Positions 19,194 to 29,890 of a stretch of 64,000 nt of DNA are shown one piece after another. The stretch covers positions 930,001-994,000 of the forward strand of contig NZ_FSRK01000001.1 of NCBI RefSeq assembly GCF_900141765.1. The letters are read 5' to 3'. How positions within the stretch are numbered: the stretch's first letter is position 1; each line of letters begins with the position of its first letter. The notes under the pieces were generated by a model that was not told where the DNA came from, ran no database searches, and saw nothing but the letters and a program-made list of their open reading frames with translations. This DNA comes from Epilithonimonas zeae (GTDB lineage Bacteria > Bacteroidota > Bacteroidia > Flavobacteriales > Weeksellaceae). The translations under genes and the position numbers were made by a program.

Positions 19194-22100
19194 ATGAATC
19201 TATTGAAAAGAATAACCAATATATTAATATATATTGTTTTTGTTTTGATTTCTGGCATTTTTCCTGCTCAGGAAGCATCACTTCATTTCGATCAGATTAA
19301 TTATGACGATGATTTCTCACCCAGTATGATCTCCAATATAATCCAGAATAAATCCGGATTTGTGTGGATCGGGACAGAAAACGGACTCTTCCGTTATGAT
19401 GGTTACAGCTACAAAAAATACGCAAGAGACAAGCAATCAAAGGGCAACCTGAGCAATAATCATATCAATGTGATTTTTGAAGACAGTGATCAGAATCTAT
19501 GGATCGGTACTAACCACGGACTCAATTTTTATAACAAAAATGCCAATAATTTTATATCATTAGATGTGACCAAAGAAAAGGGTGGAAGTAATTATATTGC
19601 TGCCTTTGCCGAAGACGGACAGAAAAATCTTTGGGTGGGAACTTTTGGCGGCGTCAAAAAACTTCAAAAGTCTACGCGGAAGTTAGAAAACTTCAACAAG
19701 GATTCGGAGTTGCATAAAAGCAGGGTTCTATCTTTATTTTATGACTCCAATTATGGGATGCTTGTAGGAACATCAAAAGGTCTGAAATGTTTTGATCCGA
19801 AGACAGGTCGTCAAAACCCGTTACCTGTAGAATTGTCTGCTAATGCAGAGCTTATTAGTGCCAAGGTGAGAAAAATTATAAAGACCAGCAAGGGCGACCT
19901 TTGGTTTGCTACGGAAAGCTCTGGCGCATTTTTGCTATCTTCAGGACAAAAAGTCCTCTCACATTTTAAACACGATCCTGCGAACACCAATTCGATGTCA
20001 TCCAATTGGATCAATGATATCATCCAATGGGATCAAAATACCGTTTGGTTTGCAACAAAAGGAGGGTTAAGTATCTTCAATTATTACAATAAAAAATTTA
20101 AGAGAATAAAGCATAATCCAGATAATCTTTACAGCCTGAGCGATAATGATCTGAAATGTTTTATGAGAGATCATACTGGTTCTGTTTGGATAGGAACCTC
20201 GGCAGGAGCGATTAATATTTATAATAGATCAAATCTCAATTTCGCTAAAATTTCAGAGGTAACAAACGCAGGGTTTGGGCTCAGCAATGCTGCAGCAAGC
20301 GCTATTTTAAAAGAAAATGATCAAGGTATTTGGGTGGGAACTTCTGGCGGAGGGTTGAACTATCTTGATCTTCAAACCAAAACATCCCATTCTTATGCAA
20401 TCGATAACAGTAATGAGAAAAATATCAAAAATATCATTACTTCGCTGGCGAGAAAAGATTCCAATACGCTCTTGTGTGGCACTTTCAACGGTTTGTTTGA
20501 GTTTAATAAAACCTCAAAAAAATTCACTCAAATTGTTCTCACTTCTGATTCTGCTGAAAAAGGCGAAAGACCTATTACTTCTATCCTGGTGGATGGAAGC
20601 AATATTTGGATAGGAACAGATGGTAATGGATTAATAAAGATACTGGCTAACGGGACAATTATTAATTTTAAAAATGACGGAACAGCGAATGCCTTGTCTG
20701 ATAATTTTGTAATGGCATTAGAAAACAGGAGCAATGGTATCTGGATCACTACACAAAATGGACTCAATTTTTTCGATAAAAGACTTAACCGAATTTCAAA
20801 GGTATTTCGGTCAGACAATGCAAAACCGCTTGATAATAATAGTCTCACAGTTATGTTTACAGATTCAAAGAAAAGGCTTTGGATCGGTGCAGATTACGAT
20901 GGTTTATATTATCTCAATGAGAACAATCAAAAGTTTTTTGTTCTTAATAAAGAAAAAGGATTTACCGATGCCTCTGTTAAAAGCATTACCGAAGATTCTC
21001 AGGGAAATTTGTGGGTTGGCGCAGAGGATTTTCTTTTTAAAATAAAAATAAAAAACGAAGGAAGTAATTTAAAAGCGTCCGACTTTGAAATTACACGTTA
21101 TTCTTCTGCGGACGGTCTTTCTGTAAAACAATTTTTATACAATTCAGCTGCGAAGATCAATCAAGATATGGTAGCTTTCGGAGCTTCCAAAGGTTTACTG
21201 ATCTTTGATCCTAAGAAATTAATAAAAACATCTAACAACACACCAATAGTCCTCACTAAGCTTATCGTAAATAACGAAATCGTAGAGGCGGATCAAACGG
21301 GTGGAATTTTAAAACATCCTATTTCTGAAACTTCTGAGATTACGATCAATTATGACCAAGGTTATATTGGGCTGGAATTTACTGGGCTTAATTTTATCAA
21401 TCCGCAAAAAAGTAAATATGCCTATAAGTTAGACAATAGATTATCAGAAGATCAATGGCATTTTATCGGGACACAAAATAGAATCAATCTTTCCAATTTG
21501 GATCCTGGAAATTATACGTTGTCCATAAAATCTACCAATGGCGATCAAAGCTGGAACAAGAATATCAAAAAACTGAAAATTGTTATACTGCCGCCCTGGT
21601 ATAGAACATGGTGGGCATATTTATTTTATTTGATCATTTTTGTAGGGGCCAATTATACAGTTTACCGTTTCATAAAATATCGTTTGAAACTCAGAAGAGA
21701 AATATTTTTGGAACAGGTGGAAAATGAAAGAAAAGAAGAAATCCTTACAACACAGATTAATTTTTTCACAAATATTTCGCACGAGATAAGAACACCGCTT
21801 ACACTGATCAAAGGGCCAGTGGAAGAATTGTTGTCTTATGAAAAAGATCCAAAGATCAATGCTAAATTAAAAACGATCAAGCAGAACTCAGATCGTCTTC
21901 TTAAGCTTGTAAACGAACTGTTGGATTTTAGAAAAGCTGAAAAAGGCTATATGAAAATCTACTGTCAAAGACAAGATGTGGTCTCTTTCTGTTTTGAAAT
22001 ATTCGAGTCTTACAAAGGATTGGCAGCTGAAAAGAATATCGATTTCAAATTTGTACTCAACTCCAATGTGATCATTGCTTATTTTGACAAAAACCAGATG

Positions 22101-23321
22101 GAAAAGGTTATTTATAATTTGCTTTCCAATGCTTTCAAATTCACAAAAAAAAATGGTAAAATAGTTTTTGCCGTCGAAAAAGGTTCACCAGAGGAAAATG
22201 CCGTATTCATCAAGGTTAAAGATAATGGAATAGGCATTCCGGAGAACAACCGTACCAGTGTTTTCGAAAGGTTTTTTCAGGTGGATGATAGAGGGGTACA
22301 AAATATGGGAAGTGGTGTGGGACTCGCACTTTCAAAAAGCATTGTAGAATTGCATAAAGGCGAAATTTCTACCCCGGAGGAAGAAGGGACTTGGGCCAAG
22401 ACCGTTTTCCAGATTAGATTACAATTGGGTAACAGACATTTGTCCGAAGATCAAATCATAGAAAGTAATGCCGAGGATTTTCAGCAGATGATTATAGATT
22501 CACCAACAATTGTAAGCAATGATTATATTGCCTTTGCGGATTTTCCGGACAAGGACAAGAAAACTATAATGGTTGTAGAAGACAATGAGGATGTACGCAG
22601 ATTTATTGTCGGTATTTTGTCCAATGATTACAATACAGTGGAATTTACCAATGGTAGAGATGCGGCAAACTATTTAGAAACCGAGATCTTAGATGTTATC
22701 ATCAGTGATATTATGATGCCTGATATGGATGGTATAGAACTTTGTCGCATTGTAAAAACTAATGAGAGTACCAGTCATATACCGGTACTACTTCTAACCG
22801 CCAAGGCATCTATCGATCATAAAATAGAAGGACTTTCTACAGGTGCAGATGCTTACATCACTAAACCATTTAGTACGCAGGAACTTAAACTGAGTATTGC
22901 CAATCTACTTTCTGCCCAGGAGATATTTAGAAAGAAATATAGTGGGAATTTCATTATAGATTCTGATTTGAACAATCTAACTACGCCCGAAGAAGCATTC
23001 ATCAAAAAATTAATGCGAGTTATAGAAGAAAACCTAGAAAATTCTGAGTTCGATGTCAATATGTTGGTCGACAAGATTGGAATGAGCAGAACTATACTTT
23101 ACAAAAAAGTCACTGCACTTACCAACCATTCGGTAGCAAGTCTCATAAAACAGCTAAGACTGAAGAAAGCAGCGGATATAATTCTGAACACAACACATCC
23201 AATTTCAGAAGTTGCTTTTATGGTAGGATTCAATGATCGTAAACATTTTAGCCGTGAGTTCAAAAAAGTGTACAAAGTTTCCCCAACGTCTTACAAAACT
23301 AGTCCGAATTCCGGGCGGTAA
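19194..23321 (+). CDS. Hybrid two-component system sensor/regulator of the glycan locus
   Basis: 1375 residues from ATG 19194; the TTG at 19170 in the same frame adds only a hydrophobic stub. Layout: signal peptide; two seven-bladed propeller halves built of WIGT-type repeats (about 30-690); a Y_Y_Y domain (about 700-790); one membrane segment (about 804-826); histidine kinase domain with phospho-acceptor His863 in SHEIRTP; ATPase domain (N and G boxes near 970-1080); receiver domain with Asp1172 (SDIMMPD); AraC-type helix-turn-helix (about 1275-1375). These proteins sense a specific oligosaccharide in the periplasm and switch on the adjacent SusCD operon. The gene lies between uxuA and susC, so it probably controls both arms. 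Confidence 0.95.
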   Translation: MNLLKRITNILIYIVFVLISGIFPAQEASLHFDQINYDDDFSPSMISNIIQNKSGFVWIGTENGLFRYDGYSYKKYARDKQSKGNLSNNHINVIFEDSDQNLWIGTNHGLNFYNKNANNFISLDVTKEKGGSNYIAAFAEDGQKNLWVGTFGGVKKLQKSTRKLENFNKDSELHKSRVLSLFYDSNYGMLVGTSKGLKCFDPKTGRQNPLPVELSANAELISAKVRKIIKTSKGDLWFATESSGAFLLSSGQKVLSHFKHDPANTNSMSSNWINDIIQWDQNTVWFATKGGLSIFNYYNKKFKRIKHNPDNLYSLSDNDLKCFMRDHTGSVWIGTSAGAINIYNRSNLNFAKISEVTNAGFGLSNAAASAILKENDQGIWVGTSGGGLNYLDLQTKTSHSYAIDNSNEKNIKNIITSLARKDSNTLLCGTFNGLFEFNKTSKKFTQIVLTSDSAEKGERPITSILVDGSNIWIGTDGNGLIKILANGTIINFKNDGTANALSDNFVMALENRSNGIWITTQNGLNFFDKRLNRISKVFRSDNAKPLDNNSLTVMFTDSKKRLWIGADYDGLYYLNENNQKFFVLNKEKGFTDASVKSITEDSQGNLWVGAEDFLFKIKIKNEGSNLKASDFEITRYSSADGLSVKQFLYNSAAKINQDMVAFGASKGLLIFDPKKLIKTSNNTPIVLTKLIVNNEIVEADQTGGILKHPISETSEITINYDQGYIGLEFTGLNFINPQKSKYAYKLDNRLSEDQWHFIGTQNRINLSNLDPGNYTLSIKSTNGDQSWNKNIKKLKIVILPPWYRTWWAYLFYLIIFVGANYTVYRFIKYRLKLRREIFLEQVENERKEEILTTQINFFTNISHEIRTPLTLIKGPVEELLSYEKDPKINAKLKTIKQNSDRLLKLVNELLDFRKAEKGYMKIYCQRQDVVSFCFEIFESYKGLAAEKNIDFKFVLNSNVIIAYFDKNQMEKVIYNLLSNAFKFTKKNGKIVFAVEKGSPEENAVFIKVKDNGIGIPENNRTSVFERFFQVDDRGVQNMGSGVGLALSKSIVELHKGEISTPEEEGTWAKTVFQIRLQLGNRHLSEDQIIESNAEDFQQMIIDSPTIVSNDYIAFADFPDKDKKTIMVVEDNEDVRRFIVGILSNDYNTVEFTNGRDAANYLETEILDVIISDIMMPDMDGIELCRIVKTNESTSHIPVLLLTAKASIDHKIEGLSTGADAYITKPFSTQELKLSIANLLSAQEIFRKKYSGNFIIDSDLNNLTTPEEAFIKKLMRVIEENLENSEFDVNMLVDKIGMSRTILYKKVTALTNHSVASLIKQLRLKKAADIILNTTHPISEVAFMVGFNDRKHFSREFKKVYKVSPTSYKTSPNSGR

Positions 23322-23521
23322 TTGAACTAAAACCTGACACAAATACGAATTTTCAACATCATTTTCTTTCTATTGAATTTGAAATAGATTTATAACGTAT
23401 TGTTTTTCATTGTGTTAAAATGATTCATACATTATGACCCCGCAAAAAGCATATTTAGACACCCTAATAGATATGATTATCAGACATATTTGTAAAAAAC
23501 AAAGCTATTAAACTAAACAAT

Positions 23522-26356
23522 ATGAAAAAATTCGATAAGAATATTGTTCCACTTAAAAATTACAATGGCAAAAAAATCGGACTAATTGCAGTTGCTTTTC
23601 TCCTCTCCGGGCAAGCGATTGTGCAGGCTCAGACCACTCCAAAATCTGATAAAGACACTTTAGTTGGGGCATCTAAAGAAATTGAGCAGGTTGTAATCAT
23701 TGGATATGGCGCAAAAAAGAAAAGTGATGTCATCAGTTCCGTGGTCAAAGTCAATGCAGAGGATCTTACAAAAGTAGCTACATCGGACGTCGGTGAAATG
23801 TTACGAGGAAAAGCTGCCGGGGTACAGGTGACACTTGCCAATGGTGCGCCAGGTAGCTCATCCAATATTCAAATTCGAGGCCAGCGATCGATATCTGGAG
23901 GAAATAATCCTATCGTAATTGTTGATGGAGTGAGAGTTGGAAGTATCAATGATGTTAATGCTAATGATATAGAATCCCTTGAGGTTTTGAAAGATGCCGC
24001 TGCACAATCCATCTATGGTGCGAGGGCATCTAATGGAGTCATACTCATCACTACAAAACGAGGAAAAAGTGGGAAGGCCAAAGTAACTTATAATGGTTTT
24101 TCTGGTTATCAAACAATCAATAGAAATTTTGATATCTATAGTGGTGAAGAATTTGCCCAACTAAAGAGAGAAGCTTTCAGAACCAACAACGGAGGTGTGT
24201 ACAGACCGGACAGTGAGATTTTTTCTGCATTAGAATTGGAAAGTGTCCAAACTGGGAAGTATATTAATTGGGAAAAGCTGATGCTCAGAACAGGTGAAAC
24301 ACAAAACCACGCCATCAACTTTTCATCGGGCAGTGACAAGTTCAGTATATTTAGCAGTGTGAACTATATTGGAACCAAAGGTGTTATCCCCAATTCAGAT
24401 TTTAACAAAACAGGAATCAGATTAAATGCTGATCAAAAAATAAGCAACACCCTGAAAGTGGGTTTGAACACTTCCTTTCAATTCTCCGAGACCAATAATC
24501 CAAATAATGCAGGCGTAATTTTAAGTTCTATTACTACATCGCCTCTTGGACGCGTTTACAATGATGATGGTTCACTCAGACTATTGCCCGGAGGTTTTGC
24601 AGAAAATAAAAATCCACTCATTGATCTTTACCAAACGACCAATTTTGTCCAAAACCGAAATGACATTCTCAACCTTTTTGTAGACTTTACGCCGTTTCGA
24701 GGTTTCAAATACAGAATGAATGCCAGCAGAAGATCCTGGAATTATAAAAGAAAATCTTATAATACTACACAGTCCATCGCAGGTATTGCCAATAACAACC
24801 AAGGTAGTGGCAGTATACAATTTCAGGATGAGGTAGAATGGCAATTGGAAAATATCTTTACCTACAACTTCAAATTGGCAGAGAAAAACCATTTCGCTGC
24901 TACCGTGGTGCAAAGTATTTCCAAAACCAACCGCAATGATTTTCAGAATGCTTCTACAAACATTCCGAATGATATCTTAGGGATCAATGGATTGCAATCA
25001 GCATTACTCAATACACCAACCATTTCAGAATATAATAGAGGAATTGTCTCTGCTGTCGGGCGTTTGGAATATGATTATGATAACAAATATTATGTGACCA
25101 TTGCAGGAAGAATGGATGGCTCCACGGTATTTGGCAAAAATAACAAATGGGCTTCTTTTCCATCAGCCAACATTGGATGGAATATCCATAAGGAAAATTT
25201 TATGGATAAGTTGAATTTCATTAATAATTTAAAACTTAGATTCAGCTACGGAAGTGTAGGAAATGAAGCCATCTCGCCTGGACTCAGCCAGAGTACTGCA
25301 GACCAGAGCAATTATGTAATAGGAGGTAATCAAGTTTCTGGATATATCCCCGGGCCTACTTTGCCAAATCCCAACTTAAAATGGGAAACCTCTACAACGT
25401 TTAACTCGGCATTAGATTTTGGATTTTTCAGAGATAGGATCACAGCCACTGTCGAATATTATAATACACGAACAAAAGATCTACTTGTTCAAGAGCAATT
25501 GGATCTTTCATCCGGATACAGCAACAGATGGAGTAACCTTGGTGAAGTAGAGAACAAGGGTTTTGAAGCTTCGTTAAATGCGGATGTAATCAAGACTTCT
25601 GATTTTAAATTTAAAATTGGTCTAGCTTACACGAAAAATAAAAATAAGATCATCAGTTTGTATGGTAGAGACGCAGACGGTGATGGTAGGGAAGATGATG
25701 ATATTCTGAATAGACGTTTCATTGGCCAGCCAATCAATGTGTTTTACCAGTACGATGTCGTAGGCATTTTTCAACAGGGTGAGGATATTGTGAACTCTGC
25801 ACAGCCACTTGCTTTACCGGGCGACATCAAGCTTAGAGATGTAAACGGTGATGGGGTAATCAATGACAAAGACCGTGTGATCACATCACAGATGCCGGAT
25901 TGGTATGGTACTTTATCACTTGGTTTTGAGTATAAGGGATTTGACATCAATGCAGATTTCTATACTGTGCAAGGTGTTATAAAAAATAATCCTTTTCTGT
26001 ATAGCTATCTGGAAGGTGGATCGTTAAGGGGAATCAAAAATGGTATCAAGCAAGATTATTGGACACCAGAAAATCCTGGAGGAAACTACCCTAGACCAAA
26101 TGAAGGGAATGATCCTTCCAATATTTTTAATATGGGACTTCAGGATGCTTCTTATTTTAGATTACAGAATATTACTTGTGGTTATTCATTCAAACCAGAA
26201 ACGGTGTCGAAAATTGGTCTGAGCAACCTTAGAATCTTTTTGACTGGTAGCAATCTTTTCACAATCACAGATTACCAATCTTATAGCCCAGAAAAAAATC
26301 CAAACGAATATCCAGAGGCAGTAACCCTTGTTGCGGGAATTAAATTTGGATTTTAA
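23522..26356 (+). CDS. susC: SusC-type TonB-dependent outer-membrane transporter
   Basis: 944 residues: a signal peptide (ending VQAQ, about residue 37), a TonB-box-like EQVVIIGYG stretch (about 56-64), the plug domain (about 70-185, with GAPGSSSNIQIRG, VIVDGVRVG and SIYGARASNGVI), then the beta-barrel ending in a Phe-terminated strand. It would import oligosaccharides across the outer membrane together with SusD. Unlike most SusC proteins it lacks the carboxypeptidase-regulatory-like domain normally found between signal peptide and TonB box. The susD gene follows almost at once. The 200 bases upstream contain only a one-mismatch -7 box, in line with activation by the hybrid sensor. Confidence 0.95.
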   Translation: MKKFDKNIVPLKNYNGKKIGLIAVAFLLSGQAIVQAQTTPKSDKDTLVGASKEIEQVVIIGYGAKKKSDVISSVVKVNAEDLTKVATSDVGEMLRGKAAGVQVTLANGAPGSSSNIQIRGQRSISGGNNPIVIVDGVRVGSINDVNANDIESLEVLKDAAAQSIYGARASNGVILITTKRGKSGKAKVTYNGFSGYQTINRNFDIYSGEEFAQLKREAFRTNNGGVYRPDSEIFSALELESVQTGKYINWEKLMLRTGETQNHAINFSSGSDKFSIFSSVNYIGTKGVIPNSDFNKTGIRLNADQKISNTLKVGLNTSFQFSETNNPNNAGVILSSITTSPLGRVYNDDGSLRLLPGGFAENKNPLIDLYQTTNFVQNRNDILNLFVDFTPFRGFKYRMNASRRSWNYKRKSYNTTQSIAGIANNNQGSGSIQFQDEVEWQLENIFTYNFKLAEKNHFAATVVQSISKTNRNDFQNASTNIPNDILGINGLQSALLNTPTISEYNRGIVSAVGRLEYDYDNKYYVTIAGRMDGSTVFGKNNKWASFPSANIGWNIHKENFMDKLNFINNLKLRFSYGSVGNEAISPGLSQSTADQSNYVIGGNQVSGYIPGPTLPNPNLKWETSTTFNSALDFGFFRDRITATVEYYNTRTKDLLVQEQLDLSSGYSNRWSNLGEVENKGFEASLNADVIKTSDFKFKIGLAYTKNKNKIISLYGRDADGDGREDDDILNRRFIGQPINVFYQYDVVGIFQQGEDIVNSAQPLALPGDIKLRDVNGDGVINDKDRVITSQMPDWYGTLSLGFEYKGFDINADFYTVQGVIKNNPFLYSYLEGGSLRGIKNGIKQDYWTPENPGGNYPRPNEGNDPSNIFNMGLQDASYFRLQNITCGYSFKPETVSKIGLSNLRIFLTGSNLFTITDYQSYSPEKNPNEYPEAVTLVAGIKFGF

Positions 26357-26387
26357 AAAAAATATGAAAATTTTAAGTCATTATATC

Positions 26388-28001
26388 ATGAAAAAATTAC
26401 AGTGTTTAGTCATTTCTATCATATCTCTCGCAGCGACTTGCATATCTTGTGACAAATTCCTGGAAGAAGAAATCATAGATCAGGTTTCTGTAGATTATAT
26501 CTATACGACCCCCGAAGGCCTGGATGTAGGTGTCAATGCCTTATATAACAGGATGCGGCAGTATAATGCACCGTCTGGAGATAATAGTAATCTGCAAGCC
26601 AATGTGTTTTTTATGGCCGCTACCGATCTTGGCCTTCATAGAACTTGGTTTACGCCGTATGGAGCTACCACTCATACTCCACAAAATTTCCCTAAGGACA
26701 AATGGGTTAATGCCTATAAAATTATAGATAGAGCGTCTGCAATTATCAGTAGTGCAAGAACAGTCTCTATGGATAATAATGCTAAAAAGAAACTGGTTGC
26801 ACAGGCACGTGTCATTAGAGGTGAGCTTTATCTGGATCTGATAAGAATGTATGGTACTATCTTACTGGACACTGTGGCAACCAATGCACAAAATATAGAT
26901 GATGCAGTCACTTACAAAGCAGCTACAGAAGATGAGGTTTTCGGGGTCATCAATCAGGATTTGGATTATGCTGTTGCAAATTTGGATTGGCAGGTGCCCG
27001 CTGGCAGATACGGTCAGGGAGTTGCGAGGCATTTGCGTGGTAAAGCGGCAATGTGGCGCAAAGACTGGCAGAAAGCTGCAGAAGAATTTGATGCAATTAT
27101 TCTCAATCCGACCCACGATTTGGTAGATATTAATCAGGTTTTCGGAGCTGATGTCAATCATAAAGAAGCCTTATTTGTTTATCAACGCAACCAAAGTCTC
27201 GGACAAGGCGATGATCTTGCTGGTGGTGGTGGATTTTGGCTTGGAAGTGTTTTTACCCAGAGGATTTATGAAAAAGCATCGGGAGCATCTGCCAGTGCAG
27301 GAAATGAGATGATTCTAGATGTTAACTATGGCGGACAATCTTTAGGTTGGTTTTATCCTAATAATTATTTGAAATCTCTTTATGATAAGACGAATGACAA
27401 AAGGTTTTCAACCTATTATTGGCCGGATAATTATACTGCTTATATTGTTAATAATCCCAGCCATCCACGCTTTGGACAGCCTATTACACAGCCGGAAGAT
27501 AATTACAGAAGATACCACTGGAGTTTGAAAAAATATGCAGACTTCCAAACAAAACTGGTTGGAACAGAAAACAGTTTTAAAAATTATATGTATTACCGGT
27601 ATGCAGAAACACTACTTCTGGCGTCGGAAGCTCATCATAATCTTGGAAATGATGCCCTGGCCTTATCGTACATTAATAAAGTTCGCAGAAGAGGTTATGG
27701 TCTGAATCCTAACGCAGTATCATCATTTGATTTTACAAGCTGGACGCAGGAAACTTATCTGGAAGAATCAGCAAGAGAATTGGCCTTTGAAAATGAACGT
27801 TGGTTTCTGCTGAAGCGATTAGGCATTTTAGGAGAGAGAATTACTCTGCATTACAGAAACGGTGACAATACAAGCTCGGAGGCTTCAGATGCCATCAATA
27901 GTCTTACCCCATGGAGAGCGCAGTATATTAACTGTCCTGTCCCTCAAAGTCAGATTGACATTATGGGTGCTGCAGCTTCGCAATTTAATATCGGATATTA
28001 A
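26388..28001 (+). CDS. susD: SusD-type glycan-binding lipoprotein (RagB/SusD family)
   Basis: 537 residues from ATG 26388, chosen because it gives a compact lipoprotein signal ending in ISC before DKFLEEE, the usual beginning of mature SusD. ATG 26364 in frame is also possible. The first half is helical with TPR-like repeats (about 60-240); the C-terminal half has the family pattern YRYAETLLLASEAHHNLG and a closing NERWFLLKRLG segment. SusD proteins sit as a lid on SusC at the cell surface and bind the polymer. The gene follows susC by about 30 bases and precedes the GH2 gene by 42, so the four genes form one operon. Confidence 0.94.
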   Translation: MKKLQCLVISIISLAATCISCDKFLEEEIIDQVSVDYIYTTPEGLDVGVNALYNRMRQYNAPSGDNSNLQANVFFMAATDLGLHRTWFTPYGATTHTPQNFPKDKWVNAYKIIDRASAIISSARTVSMDNNAKKKLVAQARVIRGELYLDLIRMYGTILLDTVATNAQNIDDAVTYKAATEDEVFGVINQDLDYAVANLDWQVPAGRYGQGVARHLRGKAAMWRKDWQKAAEEFDAIILNPTHDLVDINQVFGADVNHKEALFVYQRNQSLGQGDDLAGGGGFWLGSVFTQRIYEKASGASASAGNEMILDVNYGGQSLGWFYPNNYLKSLYDKTNDKRFSTYYWPDNYTAYIVNNPSHPRFGQPITQPEDNYRRYHWSLKKYADFQTKLVGTENSFKNYMYYRYAETLLLASEAHHNLGNDALALSYINKVRRRGYGLNPNAVSSFDFTSWTQETYLEESARELAFENERWFLLKRLGILGERITLHYRNGDNTSSEASDAINSLTPWRAQYINCPVPQSQIDIMGAAASQFNIGY

Positions 28002-28043
28002 GATTATAACTTAATATTTGAGTCAATCATTAATCAAAATTTT

Positions 28044-29876
28044 ATGTTAAAAAAAATTATCATCCCATTGCTGTTAATAGTCTTTATCCTAAGTTCATTT
28101 TGTACATCGGTTATGGGACAAAAAACGATTCAGCATGCTTTTGCCAGAGATCATATTAATCTAAATGGCTCTTGGAAATATATCATAGATCCGTACCAAA
28201 TGGGTTATCTAGATTACAGACAAAAACCATTCGATCAAAGTAAATCAGGAAAAGGAGGCTTTTATGACAACATTACTTCCCCGGACAAAAAAACAAGAGT
28301 CGAATACAATTTTGATTTTGAACCTTCTTTGCAGGTTCCTGGTGATTGGAACTCTCAGGATCAAAAACTACTATTTTATGAAGGTACTGTTTGGTACAAA
28401 AGAGATTTTGTCGCAGATCCACAAGCCAATAAGAATTACTTTTTGTATTTCGCAGCGGTAAATTACGAGAGTCACGTTTATTTGAATGGCGAAAAGGTAG
28501 GTACACATAAAGGTGGATTCACTCCATTTCAATTTGATGTCACTTCGAAATTAAAAAAGGGCAACAACTATGTTGTGGTTATGGTCGATAATGTACGCAA
28601 AAAAGATGAGGTGCCAACTATTAATACAGATTGGTGGAACTATGGAGGTATTACACGTGATGTTTTATTGGTAACCACGCCAAAGTCTTTTATCGAAGAT
28701 TATAAAATGCAATTGGCCAAAAATGATCCTACTAAATTAGAGGGATTTGTGAAGTTGAATGGCAATACAAACAAAGAGAAACTGGTCATAGAAATTCCTG
28801 AACTTAATATAAAATCGACACTTGAAACTGATGCCAATGGCTATGCGAAAATTATAATTCCCACAAAAAAGATTGACTATTGGTCTCCGGAAAATCCTAA
28901 GCTGTACGATGTCAAAATCAGTTCAAAGTCAGATAAAATTAATGATAAAATTGGTTTTAGAACAATTAAAACTGTTGGAAAAGATATTTTGCTGAATGAC
29001 CGATCCCTATTTCTGAAAGGTATTTCTGTACATGACGAAAATCCTTTGGTAGGCGGACGTTTGCGATCCGAAGGCGATATGAGAATGATCCTTGGCTGGG
29101 CAAAGCAATTAGGCTGCAATTATATTCGCCTGGCACATTACACCCATAATGAAACGATGCTGCGTCTTGCTGACGAAATTGGATTATTGGTTTGGGCAGA
29201 GGTTCCTGTGTATTGGACGATCTCGTGGAGCAATCCCGATACGTATAAAAACGCAGAAGATCAATTGACTGTAGCAATCGAAAGAGATAAAAACAGAGCT
29301 TCCGTAATTATCTGGTCAGTAGGGAATGAGACGCCTGTCAGTAAGGAGCGTAATGTTTTTATGGGTAAATTAATTGACAAAGTTCGTAGTTTAGACGATA
29401 GTAGACTTGTTGCAGCCGCCTTGGAAATCGAACGCAATGGCTATGACGTAACCGTTGAAGATCCTTTGGGTGATAAGCTTGATCTCGCCAGTTTTAATGA
29501 GTATGGAGGCTGGTACTGGTCTGAGCCAAAAGAATTACCAAAATATAAATGGGAAATAAAATTCAATAAACCAGTGGTAATCTCCGAGTTTGGTGCCGAT
29601 GCATTAGCAGGATATCACGCAGATGAAGATACAGTATGGAGTGAGGAGCATCAGCAATTGTTTTATGAAAAACAACTGGAAATGCTTGACAAAATAGATG
29701 GGCTGCGAGGAATGACACCTTGGATTCTAGTCGATTTCAAATCGCCTAGACGTCAAAATCCTGTTTATCAGAATTTCTGGAACAGAAAAGGTCTTATTTC
29801 GGAAACTGGGGTCAAAAAGAAGGCTTTTTACACGCTTCAGAATTATTATCAACGGAAATCATTAAATAATAAATAA
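28044..29876 (+). CDS. GH2 family enzyme, probable beta-glucuronidase
   Basis: 610 residues with a signal peptide (about 1-26). GH2 layout: sugar-binding domain (about 30-210, ending in NTDWWNYGGITRDV), immunoglobulin-like domain (about 212-310), and the barrel domain with acid/base Glu429 (SVGNE) and nucleophile Glu515 (ISEFGAD). Near the C-terminus Asn580-Arg-Lys582 matches the NxK motif that contacts the carboxylate of glucuronic acid in known beta-glucuronidases, and length and architecture also fit that group rather than the large beta-galactosidases. The nearby uxuB-uxuA genes for glucuronate breakdown support the call. It follows susD in the same operon and probably acts in the periplasm. 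Confidence 0.87.
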   Translation: MLKKIIIPLLLIVFILSSFCTSVMGQKTIQHAFARDHINLNGSWKYIIDPYQMGYLDYRQKPFDQSKSGKGGFYDNITSPDKKTRVEYNFDFEPSLQVPGDWNSQDQKLLFYEGTVWYKRDFVADPQANKNYFLYFAAVNYESHVYLNGEKVGTHKGGFTPFQFDVTSKLKKGNNYVVVMVDNVRKKDEVPTINTDWWNYGGITRDVLLVTTPKSFIEDYKMQLAKNDPTKLEGFVKLNGNTNKEKLVIEIPELNIKSTLETDANGYAKIIIPTKKIDYWSPENPKLYDVKISSKSDKINDKIGFRTIKTVGKDILLNDRSLFLKGISVHDENPLVGGRLRSEGDMRMILGWAKQLGCNYIRLAHYTHNETMLRLADEIGLLVWAEVPVYWTISWSNPDTYKNAEDQLTVAIERDKNRASVIIWSVGNETPVSKERNVFMGKLIDKVRSLDDSRLVAAALEIERNGYDVTVEDPLGDKLDLASFNEYGGWYWSEPKELPKYKWEIKFNKPVVISEFGADALAGYHADEDTVWSEEHQQLFYEKQLEMLDKIDGLRGMTPWILVDFKSPRRQNPVYQNFWNRKGLISETGVKKKAFYTLQNYYQRKSLNNK

Positions 29877-29890
29877 AAACCTCATTGTAT

